A stretch of 64,000 bases of DNA from Methylocella silvestris BL2 (GCF_000021745.1 NC_011666.1:1-64000), one strand, 5' to 3'. Shown: positions 27,673 to 37,320, numbered from the stretch's first letter. Notes: a model not told the origin generated them from the letters alone. Numbers and translations: made by a program.

Positions 27673-27884
27673 GTTTCCTCTGGCGTGGGAGGAATCCGGC
27701 GCCGCAGGCGCAATACGACCCAAGTGGGGGAATGTTTGCGAAGGCGCGGCGTGGTTGAAGCAGTCTTCAAGATCCGATCGGCGCCGGCCTTAAAGCGGAG
27801 CAGGGGCTGACATGTTTGGCGCGACGCGCAAAGCGACGGTCCGATCCGTCGCGCCTCAACTTCAAAGAATGAACCGGCGGCGCC

Positions 27885-28391
27885 ATGAGCACGGATGAGG
27901 ACTATGATCTGGAGGCGGCTTCGACCCGGCCCGCCGGAGCGTCATTGGCCGCCTTCGCCGGCCTGATGGCGGCATTGACTATTGTTGCGATGATATCTGG
28001 CGGCGCGCTTGGAGCGCGCCTCGGCGCGGTCGTTAAGACCCAACTCGCCGGCGCGCCCGGGAGCGCGCGCGCCGACGCCCAATCGGCCTATTCGGGCGGC
28101 GTCAATCTGCAGGATCTGCCGCCGATCATCGCCAATCTCGCCGAGCCGTCGGACGCCTGGGTTCGATTGCAGGCGACCCTTGTTCTCGACCGCCCGGCGT
28201 CGGGCAAGCCGGACGTCCTCGCCGCGCAAATTGCCGAAGACATCCTCGGCTTCATGCGCACCGCGACCCTTTCCCAAATTGCGGGGGCGAGCGGCCTTCA
28301 GCATTTGCGCGAAGATCTGAACGAGCGCGCCATGATCCGCTCCGACGGCCGCGTGCGCGAACTTATCCTTCAAACTCTGGTGGTTCAGTGA
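27885..28391 (+). CDS. fliL: FliL-like flagellar basal-body protein
   Basis: FliL is a single-pass inner-membrane protein around the stator. The 168-residue product has one N-terminal membrane segment (LMAALTIVAMISGGALGARLG) and a periplasmic domain with DLPPIIANLAEPSDAWVRLQATLVLD and a C-terminal helix ending ELILQTLVVQ. Similarity is modest; position ahead of fliP supports the call. Its stop overlaps fliP by 4 nt. Confidence 0.83.
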   Translation: MSTDEDYDLEAASTRPAGASLAAFAGLMAALTIVAMISGGALGARLGAVVKTQLAGAPGSARADAQSAYSGGVNLQDLPPIIANLAEPSDAWVRLQATLVLDRPASGKPDVLAAQIAEDILGFMRTATLSQIAGASGLQHLREDLNERAMIRSDGRVRELILQTLVVQ

Positions 28392-29131
28392 AGACGCGGC
28401 TCATCACCATTCTTGCGCTGGCGATCATCATCACGCCGCACAGCGCGGCCCTTGCGGAGGCGGTTGATCTTGGCGCGCTGATCCCTCCAGGAGGCGGCGC
28501 GGCGGCGAGCCGCATCATTCAGCTGGTCGTCTTGCTGACCGTATTGTCCATCGCGCCGGGCATTCTTGTCATGACGACGAGCTTTACGCGTTTTGTTGTC
28601 GCGCTCTCCTTTTTGCGTTCGGGCATCGGCCTGCAAAGCACCCCGGCCAATCTGATTTTGATCAGCCTTTCGCTTTTCATGACGTTTTATGTCATGGCCC
28701 CGACGTTCGAACGGGCATGGGACGCCGGCGTCAAGCCGCTGATGGACAACAAACTGACCGAGGAGCAAGCGTTCGGCAAGATCGTCGAGCCGTTCCGTGA
28801 TTTCATGATGTCGCAGGTTCGCGAGAAGGACCTTAAGCTTTTTGAGGATCTCGCGGGCGAGAAGTTCAAGACCAAATCGCAATCGACCGGCGAGATCCGC
28901 ACGCTGATCCCGGCCTTCATGATTTCGGAATTGCGGCGCGGCTTCGAGATCGGCTTTCTGATCGCGTTGCCGTTTCTCGTCATCGATATGATCGTCTCGA
29001 CGCTGACGATGTCGATGGGCATGATGATGTTGCCGCCCTCGGTGATCGCGCTTCCGATCAAGATCCTGTTTTTCATCCTGATCGATGGATGGAATCTGCT
29101 GATTGGCAGCCTCATCCGATCCTATGCATAA
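28388..29131 (+). CDS. fliP: Flagellar export gate protein FliP
   Basis: FliP is the core of the export channel with FliQ and FliR. The 247-residue precursor has a leader helix, the diagnostic LSIAPGILVMTTSFTRFVV and RSGIGLQSTPANLILISLSLF helices, and the C-terminal TLIPAFMISELRRGFEIGF with following helices. The GTG at 28388 overlaps the fliL stop. fliO, which in many bacteria precedes fliP, was not found. Confidence 0.96.
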   Translation: MKTRLITILALAIIITPHSAALAEAVDLGALIPPGGGAAASRIIQLVVLLTVLSIAPGILVMTTSFTRFVVALSFLRSGIGLQSTPANLILISLSLFMTFYVMAPTFERAWDAGVKPLMDNKLTEEQAFGKIVEPFRDFMMSQVREKDLKLFEDLAGEKFKTKSQSTGEIRTLIPAFMISELRRGFEIGFLIALPFLVIDMIVSTLTMSMGMMMLPPSVIALPIKILFFILIDGWNLLIGSLIRSYA

Positions 29132-29255
29132 ATTCGCGATAAGACTGCAGATCTCGATGATCGGGTTAAGCTTTGCGCAAGCTTGCGCTGTTACCTAGGT
29201 GATCACGTCAGGTTGGATCTTCGCAGATATCTAAAGGCATCATGCCGTCCTGTCG

Positions 29256-29274
29256 TACCGGCGCAAATCCGGTA
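29256..29274 (+). promoter_or_regulatory. Hairpin in the flagellin 5' leader
   Basis: Perfect 6-bp arms TACCGG/CCGGTA with a 7-nt loop lie 36 nt upstream of the flagellin ATG. FlbT-type regulators act on flagellin mRNA leaders in Caulobacter and relatives, and flbT is present in this locus; that this hairpin is the target is a guess. Confidence 0.4.
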
Positions 29275-29309
29275 TGTCCCCAGCTGAAACCAAATCCAAG
29301 GGACATCCC

Positions 29310-30188
29310 ATGTCGAGCCTTTTGACCAACACTTCCGCAATGACGGCGCTCGCCGCCCTGACGATGACGCAGTCGAATCTGAGCAAAGTCCAAAACGAAA
29401 TCTCAACCGGTCTGCGCATTTCGACGGCAGCTGACAACGCCTCCTATTGGTCGATTGCGACCAAGATGAGATCCAACATCGGCGCGCTCGGGGCCGTCAA
29501 TGACGCTCTGGCCGAAAGCGGCTCGATCGTCAGCACCATGACCAATGCGCTGAACCAGTCGATTTCGGTGGTCCAGGGAATTCAGAAGAATCTTGTCACC
29601 GCCTCCTCGGCAGACGCCGATAAGGCAAAAATTCAAACCGCCATCGCGACCGCGCAGCAGTCTTTGATCAGCATTGGCGCGTCGTCCATTGTGAATGGCC
29701 AGAACTATCTCGAGACGACCGGCGGAACGGTCAACCTCGTCGCCTCCTATGATTCGACCAATGGCGTCAGTTTCCTCACCGTCGATACCTCCAACACGGC
29801 CCTTTTCGACGCGACCACAGGCGCGACCAGCGGCATCCTTGGCGCCAATGGCGCCAACTACGCCACCGCGTCGATCCTCACGCTCGACGTTACGACGGCG
29901 ACATCTGGCGATATCGCCAATATGCTGAAAGACGTCGAGGCGGCGATCAGCTCGATGACGACTGCCGCCTCCGAGCTCGGCGCGACGACCACCAACCTTG
30001 CGACGCAGCAGACCTATATTTCGAACCTCAGCGATTCGCTGACCACTGGCGTTGGTTCGCTCGTCGACGCCAATATGAACGAGGCGGCGACGAAGCTTGC
30101 GGCGTTGCAGGTGCAACAGCAGCTCGGCATTCAGGCCCTCAGCATCTCGAATTCGAATTCGCAGCTGATCCTGAAGCTGTTCCAGTAA
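29310..30188 (+). CDS. Flagellin
   Basis: This is the filament subunit. The 292-residue protein contains the N-terminal flagellin domain (LTMTQSNLSKVQNEISTGLRI, ADNASYWSIATKMR) and the C-terminal domain (YISNLSDSLTTGVGSLVDANM, QLGIQALSISNSNSQLI) with a short variable centre, characteristic of small alphaproteobacterial flagellins. ATG 29310 has AAGGGA about 6 nt upstream and is preferred to an ATG at 29274. It is the only flagellin in the window, flanked by an approximately 180-bp promoter region and a strong terminator, so it is probably a monocistronic transcript. Confidence 0.95.
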   Translation: MSSLLTNTSAMTALAALTMTQSNLSKVQNEISTGLRISTAADNASYWSIATKMRSNIGALGAVNDALAESGSIVSTMTNALNQSISVVQGIQKNLVTASSADADKAKIQTAIATAQQSLISIGASSIVNGQNYLETTGGTVNLVASYDSTNGVSFLTVDTSNTALFDATTGATSGILGANGANYATASILTLDVTTATSGDIANMLKDVEAAISSMTTAASELGATTTNLATQQTYISNLSDSLTTGVGSLVDANMNEAATKLAALQVQQQLGIQALSISNSNSQLILKLFQ

Positions 30189-30218
30189 TTTTCAAAGGAA
30201 ATACCCGCGATCTACGGG

Positions 30219-30246
30219 CCGCGCCTCTCTGGGCGCGGCTTTTTTC
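30219..30246 (+). terminator. Rho-independent terminator of flagellin
   Basis: A perfect 8-bp GC-rich stem (30219-30226 and 30233-30240) with a 6-nt loop is followed directly by six T residues, 30 nt after the flagellin stop. This is the clearest terminator in the window. Confidence 0.9.
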
Positions 30247-30325
30247 TTTGCAAGTCCAGAGCAATCTCCATGCAAGCTTCGGCGCCTAGAGTGACCGCAT
30301 TGCCAAAGCATAATTGGGGCGCTGG

Positions 30326-31966
30326 ATGATTGGACAAAAGCAGCTCGAACAGATCTGGGCCAATCTGCTCAAGCTTGGTTCGCGCCGCCTGATCGCGCTC
30401 GCAATGATCGGCGTCAGCATATTCGCCATGACGGGGCTTGCGGGCTATTTCCTGTCGAGGCCTGCGCTGGAGACGCTCTACGCGGGTCTCGACAGGCAGG
30501 ATGTCAGCCGGATCGGCGCGGCGCTCAAGGAAGCGGACATCGCCTTCGACGTCAACGCCGAAGGCAACACCATTCTTGTGCGCTACGGCGAGACGGCGCG
30601 GGCGCGCATGCTGCTCGCGGAAAAGGGTCTGCCGAACAGTCCCAACGCCGGCAATGAATTGTTTGACAAGCTGGGCTCGCTCGGCCTCACCACCTTCATG
30701 CAGGAGGTGACGCGCGTGCGCGCGCTCGAGGGGGAGCTCGCCCGCACGATCCAGCTGATGCGCGGCGTCAAGGCGGCGCGCGTGCATGTTGTGATGCCCG
30801 ACGAGGGATCGTTCCGGCGCACCCGCGAGCCGCCATCGGCGTCCGTGGTGATCCGCACGGAAATGGCCGACGACGTCGGCGCCGCGAAATCGATCCGCCA
30901 CCTCGTCGCATCTGCGGTGCCGGGCATGACAATGGAGGAAGTGACCGTTCTCAATACGGAAGGGGTGCTTCTTGCATCCGGCAACGATCTTGCCGATTCG
31001 GCGCCGGGCGGAATGTTGACGCTGGAGCGAACCGTCTCGCAGGAAATTCTCGACAATATCCGCAAGACTCTCACTCCCTATCTCGGGCTGCGCAACTTTC
31101 AGGTCAGCGTCGCGACGCGTCTCAATACGGACAAGAAGCAGACCAACGAGACGATCTACAACCCGGATTCGCGCGTCGAGCGGTCCGTCAAGGTGACGCG
31201 GCAGAACCAGCTCTCGCAAAACAGCACGGCGCAATCGCCAACGACCGTCGAACGAAATCTGCCGCAGGAAAATGTCAAGGCGGACGACGGCAAGCAATCG
31301 AACGAGGAGAGCAAGAAGAGCGAAGAGCTGACCAATTACGAAGTGTCGTCCAAGACGATCGCGACGACGAGCGGCGGCTTCGCCATCGACAATATTTCGG
31401 TGGCTGTGTTGATCAACAGGGCCAGCCTCATGGCCTCGCTCGGCGACAGGCCCGCGCCCGAAGCGCTTGGCAAACAGCTTGGCGAACTTGAACAATTGAT
31501 TGCTTCCGCGGCAGGCGCTCGTAAGGAGCGCGGCGACGCCATCAAGATCTCCGCGGTCGATTTCATCGACGCAGGGCGCGATCTCGAGCCGCAGCCGCCG
31601 CCGCCCGTGTCGGAACTGCTGATGCGGCAATCCGGCAATGTGCTGAACGCGGTCACCATTCTTGTCGTGACTCTGCTCCTCATCTGGTTCGGTTTGCGGC
31701 CCGCGGCCCGCGCTATTCTTGCGGCCCCGGCTCCGGCGGCGGTCGAAGTTGCGGAGCTTGAGACTCTTTCCGGCGAAGGGGCTGCTGGGGACGCAAACAT
31801 GGAAATCGGCGGCTGGGGACCGCAGGGGGAAGTTAATCTCATCGAGGATCTGACCAGCGCGCCGCGGCGATCCCCGCAAAAGAGGCTCGAGCAGATTGTC
31901 GAATTCGATGAGGAGCAGGCCGCCGCGATCTTGAAGCAATGGATGAGCCAGGGAGAATATGCGTGA
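30326..31966 (+). CDS. fliF: Flagellar MS-ring protein FliF
   Basis: FliF forms the inner-membrane MS ring. The 546-residue protein has an N-terminal membrane segment (LIALAMIGVSIFAMTGLAGYF), the domain with LETLYAGLDRQDVSRIGAALKE, the RVHVVMPDEGSFRR strand, a polar linker around residues 300-345, a second membrane segment (NAVTILVVTLLLIWFGL) and a cytoplasmic tail for FliG. ATG 30326 is used; TTG 30314 would add four residues. Its stop overlaps the next start. Confidence 0.95.
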   Translation: MIGQKQLEQIWANLLKLGSRRLIALAMIGVSIFAMTGLAGYFLSRPALETLYAGLDRQDVSRIGAALKEADIAFDVNAEGNTILVRYGETARARMLLAEKGLPNSPNAGNELFDKLGSLGLTTFMQEVTRVRALEGELARTIQLMRGVKAARVHVVMPDEGSFRRTREPPSASVVIRTEMADDVGAAKSIRHLVASAVPGMTMEEVTVLNTEGVLLASGNDLADSAPGGMLTLERTVSQEILDNIRKTLTPYLGLRNFQVSVATRLNTDKKQTNETIYNPDSRVERSVKVTRQNQLSQNSTAQSPTTVERNLPQENVKADDGKQSNEESKKSEELTNYEVSSKTIATTSGGFAIDNISVAVLINRASLMASLGDRPAPEALGKQLGELEQLIASAAGARKERGDAIKISAVDFIDAGRDLEPQPPPPVSELLMRQSGNVLNAVTILVVTLLLIWFGLRPAARAILAAPAPAAVEVAELETLSGEGAAGDANMEIGGWGPQGEVNLIEDLTSAPRRSPQKRLEQIVEFDEEQAAAILKQWMSQGEYA

Positions 31967-32595
31967 CGCCGCGCCCTGTGTCGCATTACCTAATTTGCTT
32001 TGACGCCAGCGTTCAGCCGTCGCTGGAGAGCGAGGTCGCGCCAGAGCCTCGTGCAGCGCCGACGGCGGTTCTGACTGACAATCACACGGAGTCGGCGCGC
32101 CTTGTGTGGGAGCAGGGACGCGAAGAAGGCTATGCGGCGGGATTTGTTGACGCGCGTCGCGAGGGAGAGGAAACGCTACAGGCGCTGAAACTTGCGCTCG
32201 CGCAACAAATGGGGCGCGAACGGGAGGCGTGGGTCAAGAGTGAGGGCGCCGCGTTCGGCGGAAAGATCGAGGCGATGCTTGCGCACTTTGAGGAGAGAGT
32301 CGGCGCGAGCGTGGCGCAAGTGCTGCGTCCCTTGCTTGCAGGCCCGATACGCGACAAGGCCGTCTGCGAACTTATCGACTGCATTCGGCTCATGCTTGGC
32401 CGCGATCAGCCGCTGATTGCGATCTCGGGGCGCGCGGATTTTCTCGGGGCGATAAAGTTGCGGCTCGGCGAGGCGGCGGCGTCCGTCGCCTTCGCCGCCA
32501 ATGATGAATGCGACATTCGAATCGTCGCCGATCAGACCCTGATCGAATCGCGCATTCGGTCGTGGGCCGAGGCGCTCAGTTTCTCGTCGGAGTGA
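31963..32595 (+). CDS. FliH-like flagellar export regulator (tentative)
   Basis: The 210-residue soluble protein has a long central coiled region (WEQGREEGYAAGFVDARREG, with the Gly-x3-Gly-type spacing seen in FliH/YscL stalks) and a C-terminal globular part, ICELIDCIRL-like and VAFAANDECDIRIVADQTLIESRIR. FliH restrains the ATPase FliI. Its place directly after fliF, with a GTGA overlap, matches rhizobial clusters where an equivalent is found, but sequence similarity is weak and fliI is not adjacent. The GTG at 31963 is preferred to an ATG at 31939. Confidence 0.6.
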   Translation: MTPRPVSHYLICFDASVQPSLESEVAPEPRAAPTAVLTDNHTESARLVWEQGREEGYAAGFVDARREGEETLQALKLALAQQMGREREAWVKSEGAAFGGKIEAMLAHFEERVGASVAQVLRPLLAGPIRDKAVCELIDCIRLMLGRDQPLIAISGRADFLGAIKLRLGEAAASVAFAANDECDIRIVADQTLIESRIRSWAEALSFSSE

Positions 32596-32602
32596 CCTAA
32601 CC

Positions 32603-33811
32603 GTGGCCGAGAAAGAGCATCAGGAAATCGTCATCGTAAAGCGCTACAGCCGTGACGACGAGGCAAGGCATGGCGGCGCATGGAAGATCGCCTTCGCCGA
32701 TTTTATGACCGCCATGATGGCGCTTTTTCTCGTGCTTTGGCTGATCAGCTCGACGAGCGACAAGACCAAACATTCGGTCGCCCAATATTTCAATCCGGTG
32801 AAGCTGGTCGACATGACAACCCTGAAAAAGGGATTCCGCGACCCGAAAAAAACGGAGATGGGCGCCGGACCGAAGACGACGGAATCGGAAATTGACGCCG
32901 ATAGCAACAAGGATCTCGCCGAAACGCAGGAGGTCGCCGAACATCCTGGCGCCAAGGTTCGGCTTATTTCGGAATCGAAGCTGTTTCGCGATCCTTACGC
33001 CGCGCTTGCGGAAATCGCGGCGAACGCAATCGAGGCGGCGCCGCATCCGAGTTCCGGCGAACCGCAATCCGGACCGACCGAATTTTCTGTAGAATCATCC
33101 GATGTTTTCGTTGATCCGTTTACGACGGCGCCTCGTCTGGCGGATACAACTGTCGACGGACCGGCTTCCCATGCAAAGCCAGCAATTCCCGAACGCGACA
33201 AGCAGGCGCCTTCAAGTCCGAAGCAACGCGCCGAACCTTTGCCGCACGCGGAGGAGCAACTGAGTCCGCCGGCGGGAGCCGGCAAGGGGACAAAGACCGG
33301 GGACGCCGCCACCGAAGCGGCGATGGCGTCCGCGCAGCCCATGGATACGGAAACGGCAAGCTTGAAAGCGGGCTTGACGGCGCTGGCGCCGCAGAAGGGG
33401 CGCTTCGGCGACGGCCCGCGGATCGAAGTCGAGAACACGGACGAGGGCCTTCTGATCAGCCTTACGGACGATCGCAAATTTTCGATGTTCGCGATCGGAT
33501 CGGCGGCGCCTCTGCCACAGACCATTGAGGCGATGGCGAAGATCGGCGATCTCTTGAAGACGCGCTCCGGCATGGTTGTTGTTCGCGGCCATACCGACGC
33601 GCGCCCCTTCAAATCCGCGACCTATGACAATTGGCGGCTCTCCACGGCGCGGGCGCATATGGCGCAATACATGCTGACGCGCGGCGGTCTCGACGAGAAG
33701 CGTATCGAAAAGATCGAAGGCTTCGCCGATCATCGCCTGAAAGTAGCGGCCGAGCCGACGGCGGCTGCAAATCGCCGGATCGAAATCTTGTTGCGAAAGG
33801 TGAAGTCGTGA
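32603..33811 (+). CDS. motB: Flagellar motor stator protein MotB
   Basis: MotB anchors the stator to peptidoglycan and carries the proton. The 402-residue protein has the membrane helix FADFMTAMMALFLVLWLISS with the proton-binding Asp33, an unusually long Pro/Ala-rich linker (about residues 90-270), and a C-terminal OmpA-like domain with RGHTDARPF and NWRLSTARA motifs. The extended linker is typical of rhizobial MotB, which interacts with MotC. The GTG at 32603 is the start; the gene overlaps motC by 4 nt. Confidence 0.94.
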   Translation: MAEKEHQEIVIVKRYSRDDEARHGGAWKIAFADFMTAMMALFLVLWLISSTSDKTKHSVAQYFNPVKLVDMTTLKKGFRDPKKTEMGAGPKTTESEIDADSNKDLAETQEVAEHPGAKVRLISESKLFRDPYAALAEIAANAIEAAPHPSSGEPQSGPTEFSVESSDVFVDPFTTAPRLADTTVDGPASHAKPAIPERDKQAPSSPKQRAEPLPHAEEQLSPPAGAGKGTKTGDAATEAAMASAQPMDTETASLKAGLTALAPQKGRFGDGPRIEVENTDEGLLISLTDDRKFSMFAIGSAAPLPQTIEAMAKIGDLLKTRSGMVVVRGHTDARPFKSATYDNWRLSTARAHMAQYMLTRGGLDEKRIEKIEGFADHRLKVAAEPTAAANRRIEILLRKVKS

Positions 33812-35019
33812 AGCGAAGAGTAGAATTCCTTGCGGGCGCGTTGATCTGGTTGTTTCAGGGCTTCGCGGTCGCGCAGGATGGCCATAGCGCGGCGCCGCAG
33901 GGGGGCGACGTTCGGCCGTTCGAACTTGTCCGCACGGTGGCGGCGCTGCAAGACCGGATCGTCATGGGCGACGCCGCCGCCAAAGCCAAATTGCCGCTCC
34001 TGATCAGCCAGATTTCCGACCGTCTTTTTGCCTGCGGCGCGGCGGTATGGGCGGAGGCGCGGAACGATCACGCCATCGTCGCCTACACGCTGAGCGGCGG
34101 CCAACCGCGTGTAATCCGGAAGGTCTTGCAAACAGGGGCCGTCCCGCACGCGGAGGCCGATCTCATGGCGGGAGCGCTCGCCTATGCCGAAGGACAGGAG
34201 GCAAAAGCGAAACAGATCCTTCTGCCGATCGAGGCGACGAAGCTGCCGCCTTCCGTCGGCGGCCTTGTCGCGCTCGCCCAAGCCGCGCTGCTCTCGAAAA
34301 TTGATCCGCGCCGCGCGGCGCGTCTGCTGGACGAGGCGCGTATTCTCGCGCCAGGCACGCTCGTCGAGGAAGCGGCGTTGCGGAGATCGGCGTTGCTCGC
34401 TGATGAAGTCGCGGATTTCGATCGATTTATCAATGCGTCGAGCCAATATTTCCGTCGCTATTCGAAGTCGCTTTACGCCAATGATTTCCGGCGACGCTTT
34501 GCCGAGTCGATCGTCCGCTTCGGTCTGAAGGACGAGCCGGGACCGTCGGCGCGATTGACGGGTCTGCTGAGCGAGCTCGACCGTCCTTATCAGGCCGAGC
34601 TTTATCTGATCATCGCGCAAGCCGGGGTCCGAAACGGCAAGATCGGTCCGGCGAAGGCGGCGGCAGAGAAGGCGCTGTCTCTTTCAGAGCAGGGCGGCGC
34701 CGCGAGGTCGCGCGCACAGCTTTACGCAGCGATAGCAAAAGTGCTCATCGTCTCTCCCGCCGAAGGCTTGACCGAACTCGCGCAAATCGATGACGCCGTT
34801 TTGCCGAGGGGCGATCGCGACCTCAAATCGGCGGTCGCCCAGCTCGCAACTCAGATCCAAAGATCGGCCGATGGAGGGCAGGCGCAGGACGCCTCCTCGA
34901 TTGATCGCGCGCCGGGGTCGGGGGGCGAGTCGCATGACGCGAACGGCTCCATGCTGATCCAATCGGCGCAGGCTGCGCTGCAGCAAACGGACGCGCTCTT
35001 GAGGAGGTCGGCGCAATGA
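33808..35019 (+). CDS. motC: Rhizobial chemotaxis/motility protein MotC
   Basis: MotC is a periplasmic protein that binds MotB and controls stator activity in rhizobia. The 403-residue precursor has a signal peptide (FLAGALIWLFQGFAVA), the N-terminal PFELVRTVAALQDRIVMGD motif and a helical-repeat body (AARLLDEARILAPGTLVEEAALR, QAELYLIIAQAG). GTG 33808 overlaps the motB stop, and the gene overlaps fliK by 4 nt, so motB-motC-fliK are coupled. Confidence 0.88.
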   Translation: MKRRVEFLAGALIWLFQGFAVAQDGHSAAPQGGDVRPFELVRTVAALQDRIVMGDAAAKAKLPLLISQISDRLFACGAAVWAEARNDHAIVAYTLSGGQPRVIRKVLQTGAVPHAEADLMAGALAYAEGQEAKAKQILLPIEATKLPPSVGGLVALAQAALLSKIDPRRAARLLDEARILAPGTLVEEAALRRSALLADEVADFDRFINASSQYFRRYSKSLYANDFRRRFAESIVRFGLKDEPGPSARLTGLLSELDRPYQAELYLIIAQAGVRNGKIGPAKAAAEKALSLSEQGGAARSRAQLYAAIAKVLIVSPAEGLTELAQIDDAVLPRGDRDLKSAVAQLATQIQRSADGGQAQDASSIDRAPGSGGESHDANGSMLIQSAQAALQQTDALLRRSAQ

Positions 35020-36743
35020 ATGTAGTCAATGGACATTTTGGCGCGCGCACCATCGCTGCCGAATCGCCGTCGAGCGCTGCATTGGAGCGCGGCGGCGCCG
35101 CAGCTTCCCATGCGGAGCAGGGCGCGGCGTTCGGAAACATTATGGCGGACATCTCAAAAGCCGACGGACCTGTTGCTCAAGGCTCCGCAACGCCGAAGGG
35201 ATTGAGCCGCCCGATCACGGCGCGCTTTGAAGAAGGAGAGAAAGCTTGCCCTTCTGCCGACCCAATCCAAGGCGGGTCTGATGCGTCGGCCGACGCCGGG
35301 TCTGCGGCAGGGCCGCAACTACCGGGAGAGGCTGCTTTTGGCGCCGCGCGGCGCGCTTTCACCGCAGAGGGCTCCGGCGCTGGGATCGTTAATGGAGTCG
35401 GTCAGAAGGCCGCGTCGCCAACGCGAGCCGACGCGGGCGTCGCCGCGCAATTCACCGGCGATCCGGCCATTGACGCTGATCTGGCGCCGTGTTTTGGAGC
35501 TGGCGGCCGACACAAATTTCACGACGTGAAGGAGTCAAAAGAGACCGCGCCAAATCCTTCGACGCCAGATCATGTTACGACAAAGCCAAAAAGCGGCCTC
35601 GCCGGAGACGCCGCGATTTCGGCGTCTGTCGTTCCGTCGGCCGGGGTTGCGAGCGGGCTGTCGCTCCGTTCCGATCCAGCCGCCGCGCCTGTAGATCCCT
35701 TGTCGGGCGCTGGGAGCGACTGGCTGACCAGACATCCGGCCGCGCCGTCGCTTGCACTGCCGAGCGAAATGCGTCTGGCCCGCGCGGCATCCGAACCTGC
35801 CAGCGATCTCGACTTGCTGGCGGCCGGACTGTCGGAGGCCCGAGGGCCAGGCGCTGAAAAAGCGCAACGCCGTGAAAGCCTGCTCCAGCAATCGTCTGGC
35901 TCAAGGGCGACACAGATCGTCGCGGGCGCTTCGGAGGACTCATCGTCGAGCGCAATGGCGATTCTTCGCGCGAGGCGCCCGACAGTGGCGAACCTCGCGC
36001 CCCATTCAACGGCACATGAAGGCGCAACGCAACTGGATCCGCTGGCGGCTTCACGCAGCGAGGCCGATATTGGTCGAGAGATCGCGCGGCTTGGATCCCA
36101 GGGTAGCGAGATCAAGGTCTCCGTCATTGAGCGGCGGACTCATCTACCGCCTGTGGTCGAGGCGGCAAAGCCAATTGAGCAAATCGGCAATCAGATCCTG
36201 ACCGAAGCATCGCTTTTGTTGACGCCATCCGCCGGCGGGAGTGAATCCCGAACCACGACACAGCGTCCCGCCGGCGCATCCACGACTGGCGTGGAGGCCC
36301 CGCAAAAACCGATGCCCGTGATGAAAACTCTCGATCTGAGGCTGGAGCCCGAAAGCCTTGGCGCCGTCACCATTCGCTTGCGCCTTTCCGGCGTCCAGCT
36401 CGAGGTGCAGGTCGAGGCGTCCCATGTTCAAACGATGAAGCTGATCCGAGACGACAAGGATCTGCTTTCCGCCAAGCTGCGGTCGTCCGGCTATGCAATG
36501 GATCACCTTGTGGTGAAGCTTGCAGAGCAACAGATCGGGCCGGCGCAAACTCGGGCGGAAGCGGGACAAGGTCATACATTCGATGGTCAATCGGGGAATT
36601 TCACGCCCTCGTCAGAATTATCGCAGCAAGGGGGGTCCGGCGCCAATGATCGGCAGGCCGCCAGGCGAGATCAGACGACGGGATTTGGCAAAGGCGATGA
36701 TGCGGAGGATCATGCTCGTCGCGGCGGCGATCTCTATCTTTGA
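35016..36743 (+). CDS. fliK: Flagellar hook-length control protein FliK (MotD-type)
   Basis: FliK sets hook length and triggers the FlhB switch. The 575-residue protein is a low-complexity, Ala/Ser/Gly-rich molecule for about 440 residues, ending in the conserved C-terminal domain (TLDLRLEPESLGAVTIRLRL, then VEASHVQTMKLIRDDKDLLSAKL) that interacts with FlhB. In rhizobia the same gene is called motD. It overlaps motC (ATGA) and its last 44 nt overlap the next gene in another frame. Confidence 0.85.
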   Translation: MNVVNGHFGARTIAAESPSSAALERGGAAASHAEQGAAFGNIMADISKADGPVAQGSATPKGLSRPITARFEEGEKACPSADPIQGGSDASADAGSAAGPQLPGEAAFGAARRAFTAEGSGAGIVNGVGQKAASPTRADAGVAAQFTGDPAIDADLAPCFGAGGRHKFHDVKESKETAPNPSTPDHVTTKPKSGLAGDAAISASVVPSAGVASGLSLRSDPAAAPVDPLSGAGSDWLTRHPAAPSLALPSEMRLARAASEPASDLDLLAAGLSEARGPGAEKAQRRESLLQQSSGSRATQIVAGASEDSSSSAMAILRARRPTVANLAPHSTAHEGATQLDPLAASRSEADIGREIARLGSQGSEIKVSVIERRTHLPPVVEAAKPIEQIGNQILTEASLLLTPSAGGSESRTTTQRPAGASTTGVEAPQKPMPVMKTLDLRLEPESLGAVTIRLRLSGVQLEVQVEASHVQTMKLIRDDKDLLSAKLRSSGYAMDHLVVKLAEQQIGPAQTRAEAGQGHTFDGQSGNFTPSSELSQQGGSGANDRQAARRDQTTGFGKGDDAEDHARRGGDLYL

Positions 36744-37275
36744 TTTCGCGCGCCTTGAAACGTCAGCGCGGGCGGAGTCCGGCGACGCCAAACTCTGCGA
36801 ACGGGAAATGACCCGCGCGGCGGGAAAATACAACATTCCCCTCGGGGTTCTTTATGCGGTTGGATTGACGGAATCCGGACGGCGCGGATCGCTCAGCCCT
36901 TTCGCGCTCAACATACAGGGAGCCTCATTCTTTCCGAGTTCGCGCGACGAGGCGATGCGGCGCTTCGACGGGGCGAGGCGCGACGGCGCACAACTCATCG
37001 ATATCGGCTGCATGCAGATCAATCATCATTTCCATGGCCGCCAATTCCAGTCGGTTTCAGCGATCTTCGATCCGCGCCAGAATGTCGACTATGCGGCTCA
37101 ATTCCTGAAGCGTTTGCGAGAGAGCGAAGGAAGCTGGACTTTGGCCGCGGCGCGTTATCACGCCGGGCCGGACAATAATCCGGCGCAGAAAAAATATGTC
37201 TGCCAGGTCATCGAGAATATGGTCGCGAGCGGGTTCGGAGCGTGGACGGCGGGCGCGCGCGCCTTCTGCCGTTAG
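36700..37275 (+). CDS. Lytic transglycosylase (SLT family) of the flagellar locus
   Basis: A peptidoglycan-cleaving enzyme that likely opens the wall for the rod or stator. From ATG 36700 the 191-residue protein has a signal peptide ending near TSARA, an SLT domain with the catalytic Glu58 in VGLTESGR, the MQINHHFHG segment and YHAGPDNN. Several upstream ATG codons (36646, 36697) are in frame; 36700 best fits a signal peptide. It overlaps the 3' end of fliK and so is probably coupled to the motBC-fliK run. Confidence 0.82.
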   Translation: MRRIMLVAAAISIFDFARLETSARAESGDAKLCEREMTRAAGKYNIPLGVLYAVGLTESGRRGSLSPFALNIQGASFFPSSRDEAMRRFDGARRDGAQLIDIGCMQINHHFHGRQFQSVSAIFDPRQNVDYAAQFLKRLRESEGSWTLAAARYHAGPDNNPAQKKYVCQVIENMVASGFGAWTAGARAFCR

Positions 37276-37301
37276 GAAGTCCCGCTGCGGCGAAACGATG
37301 A

Positions 37302-37320
37302 ATACAATCGTGAGTTGTAT
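37302..37320. promoter_or_regulatory. Inverted repeat in the ftcR promoter region
   Basis: ATACAA and TTGTAT arms separated by 7 nt form a perfect dyad in an unusually AT-rich stretch about 110 nt upstream of ftcR. It could be an operator; no specific regulator can be named. Confidence 0.35.
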
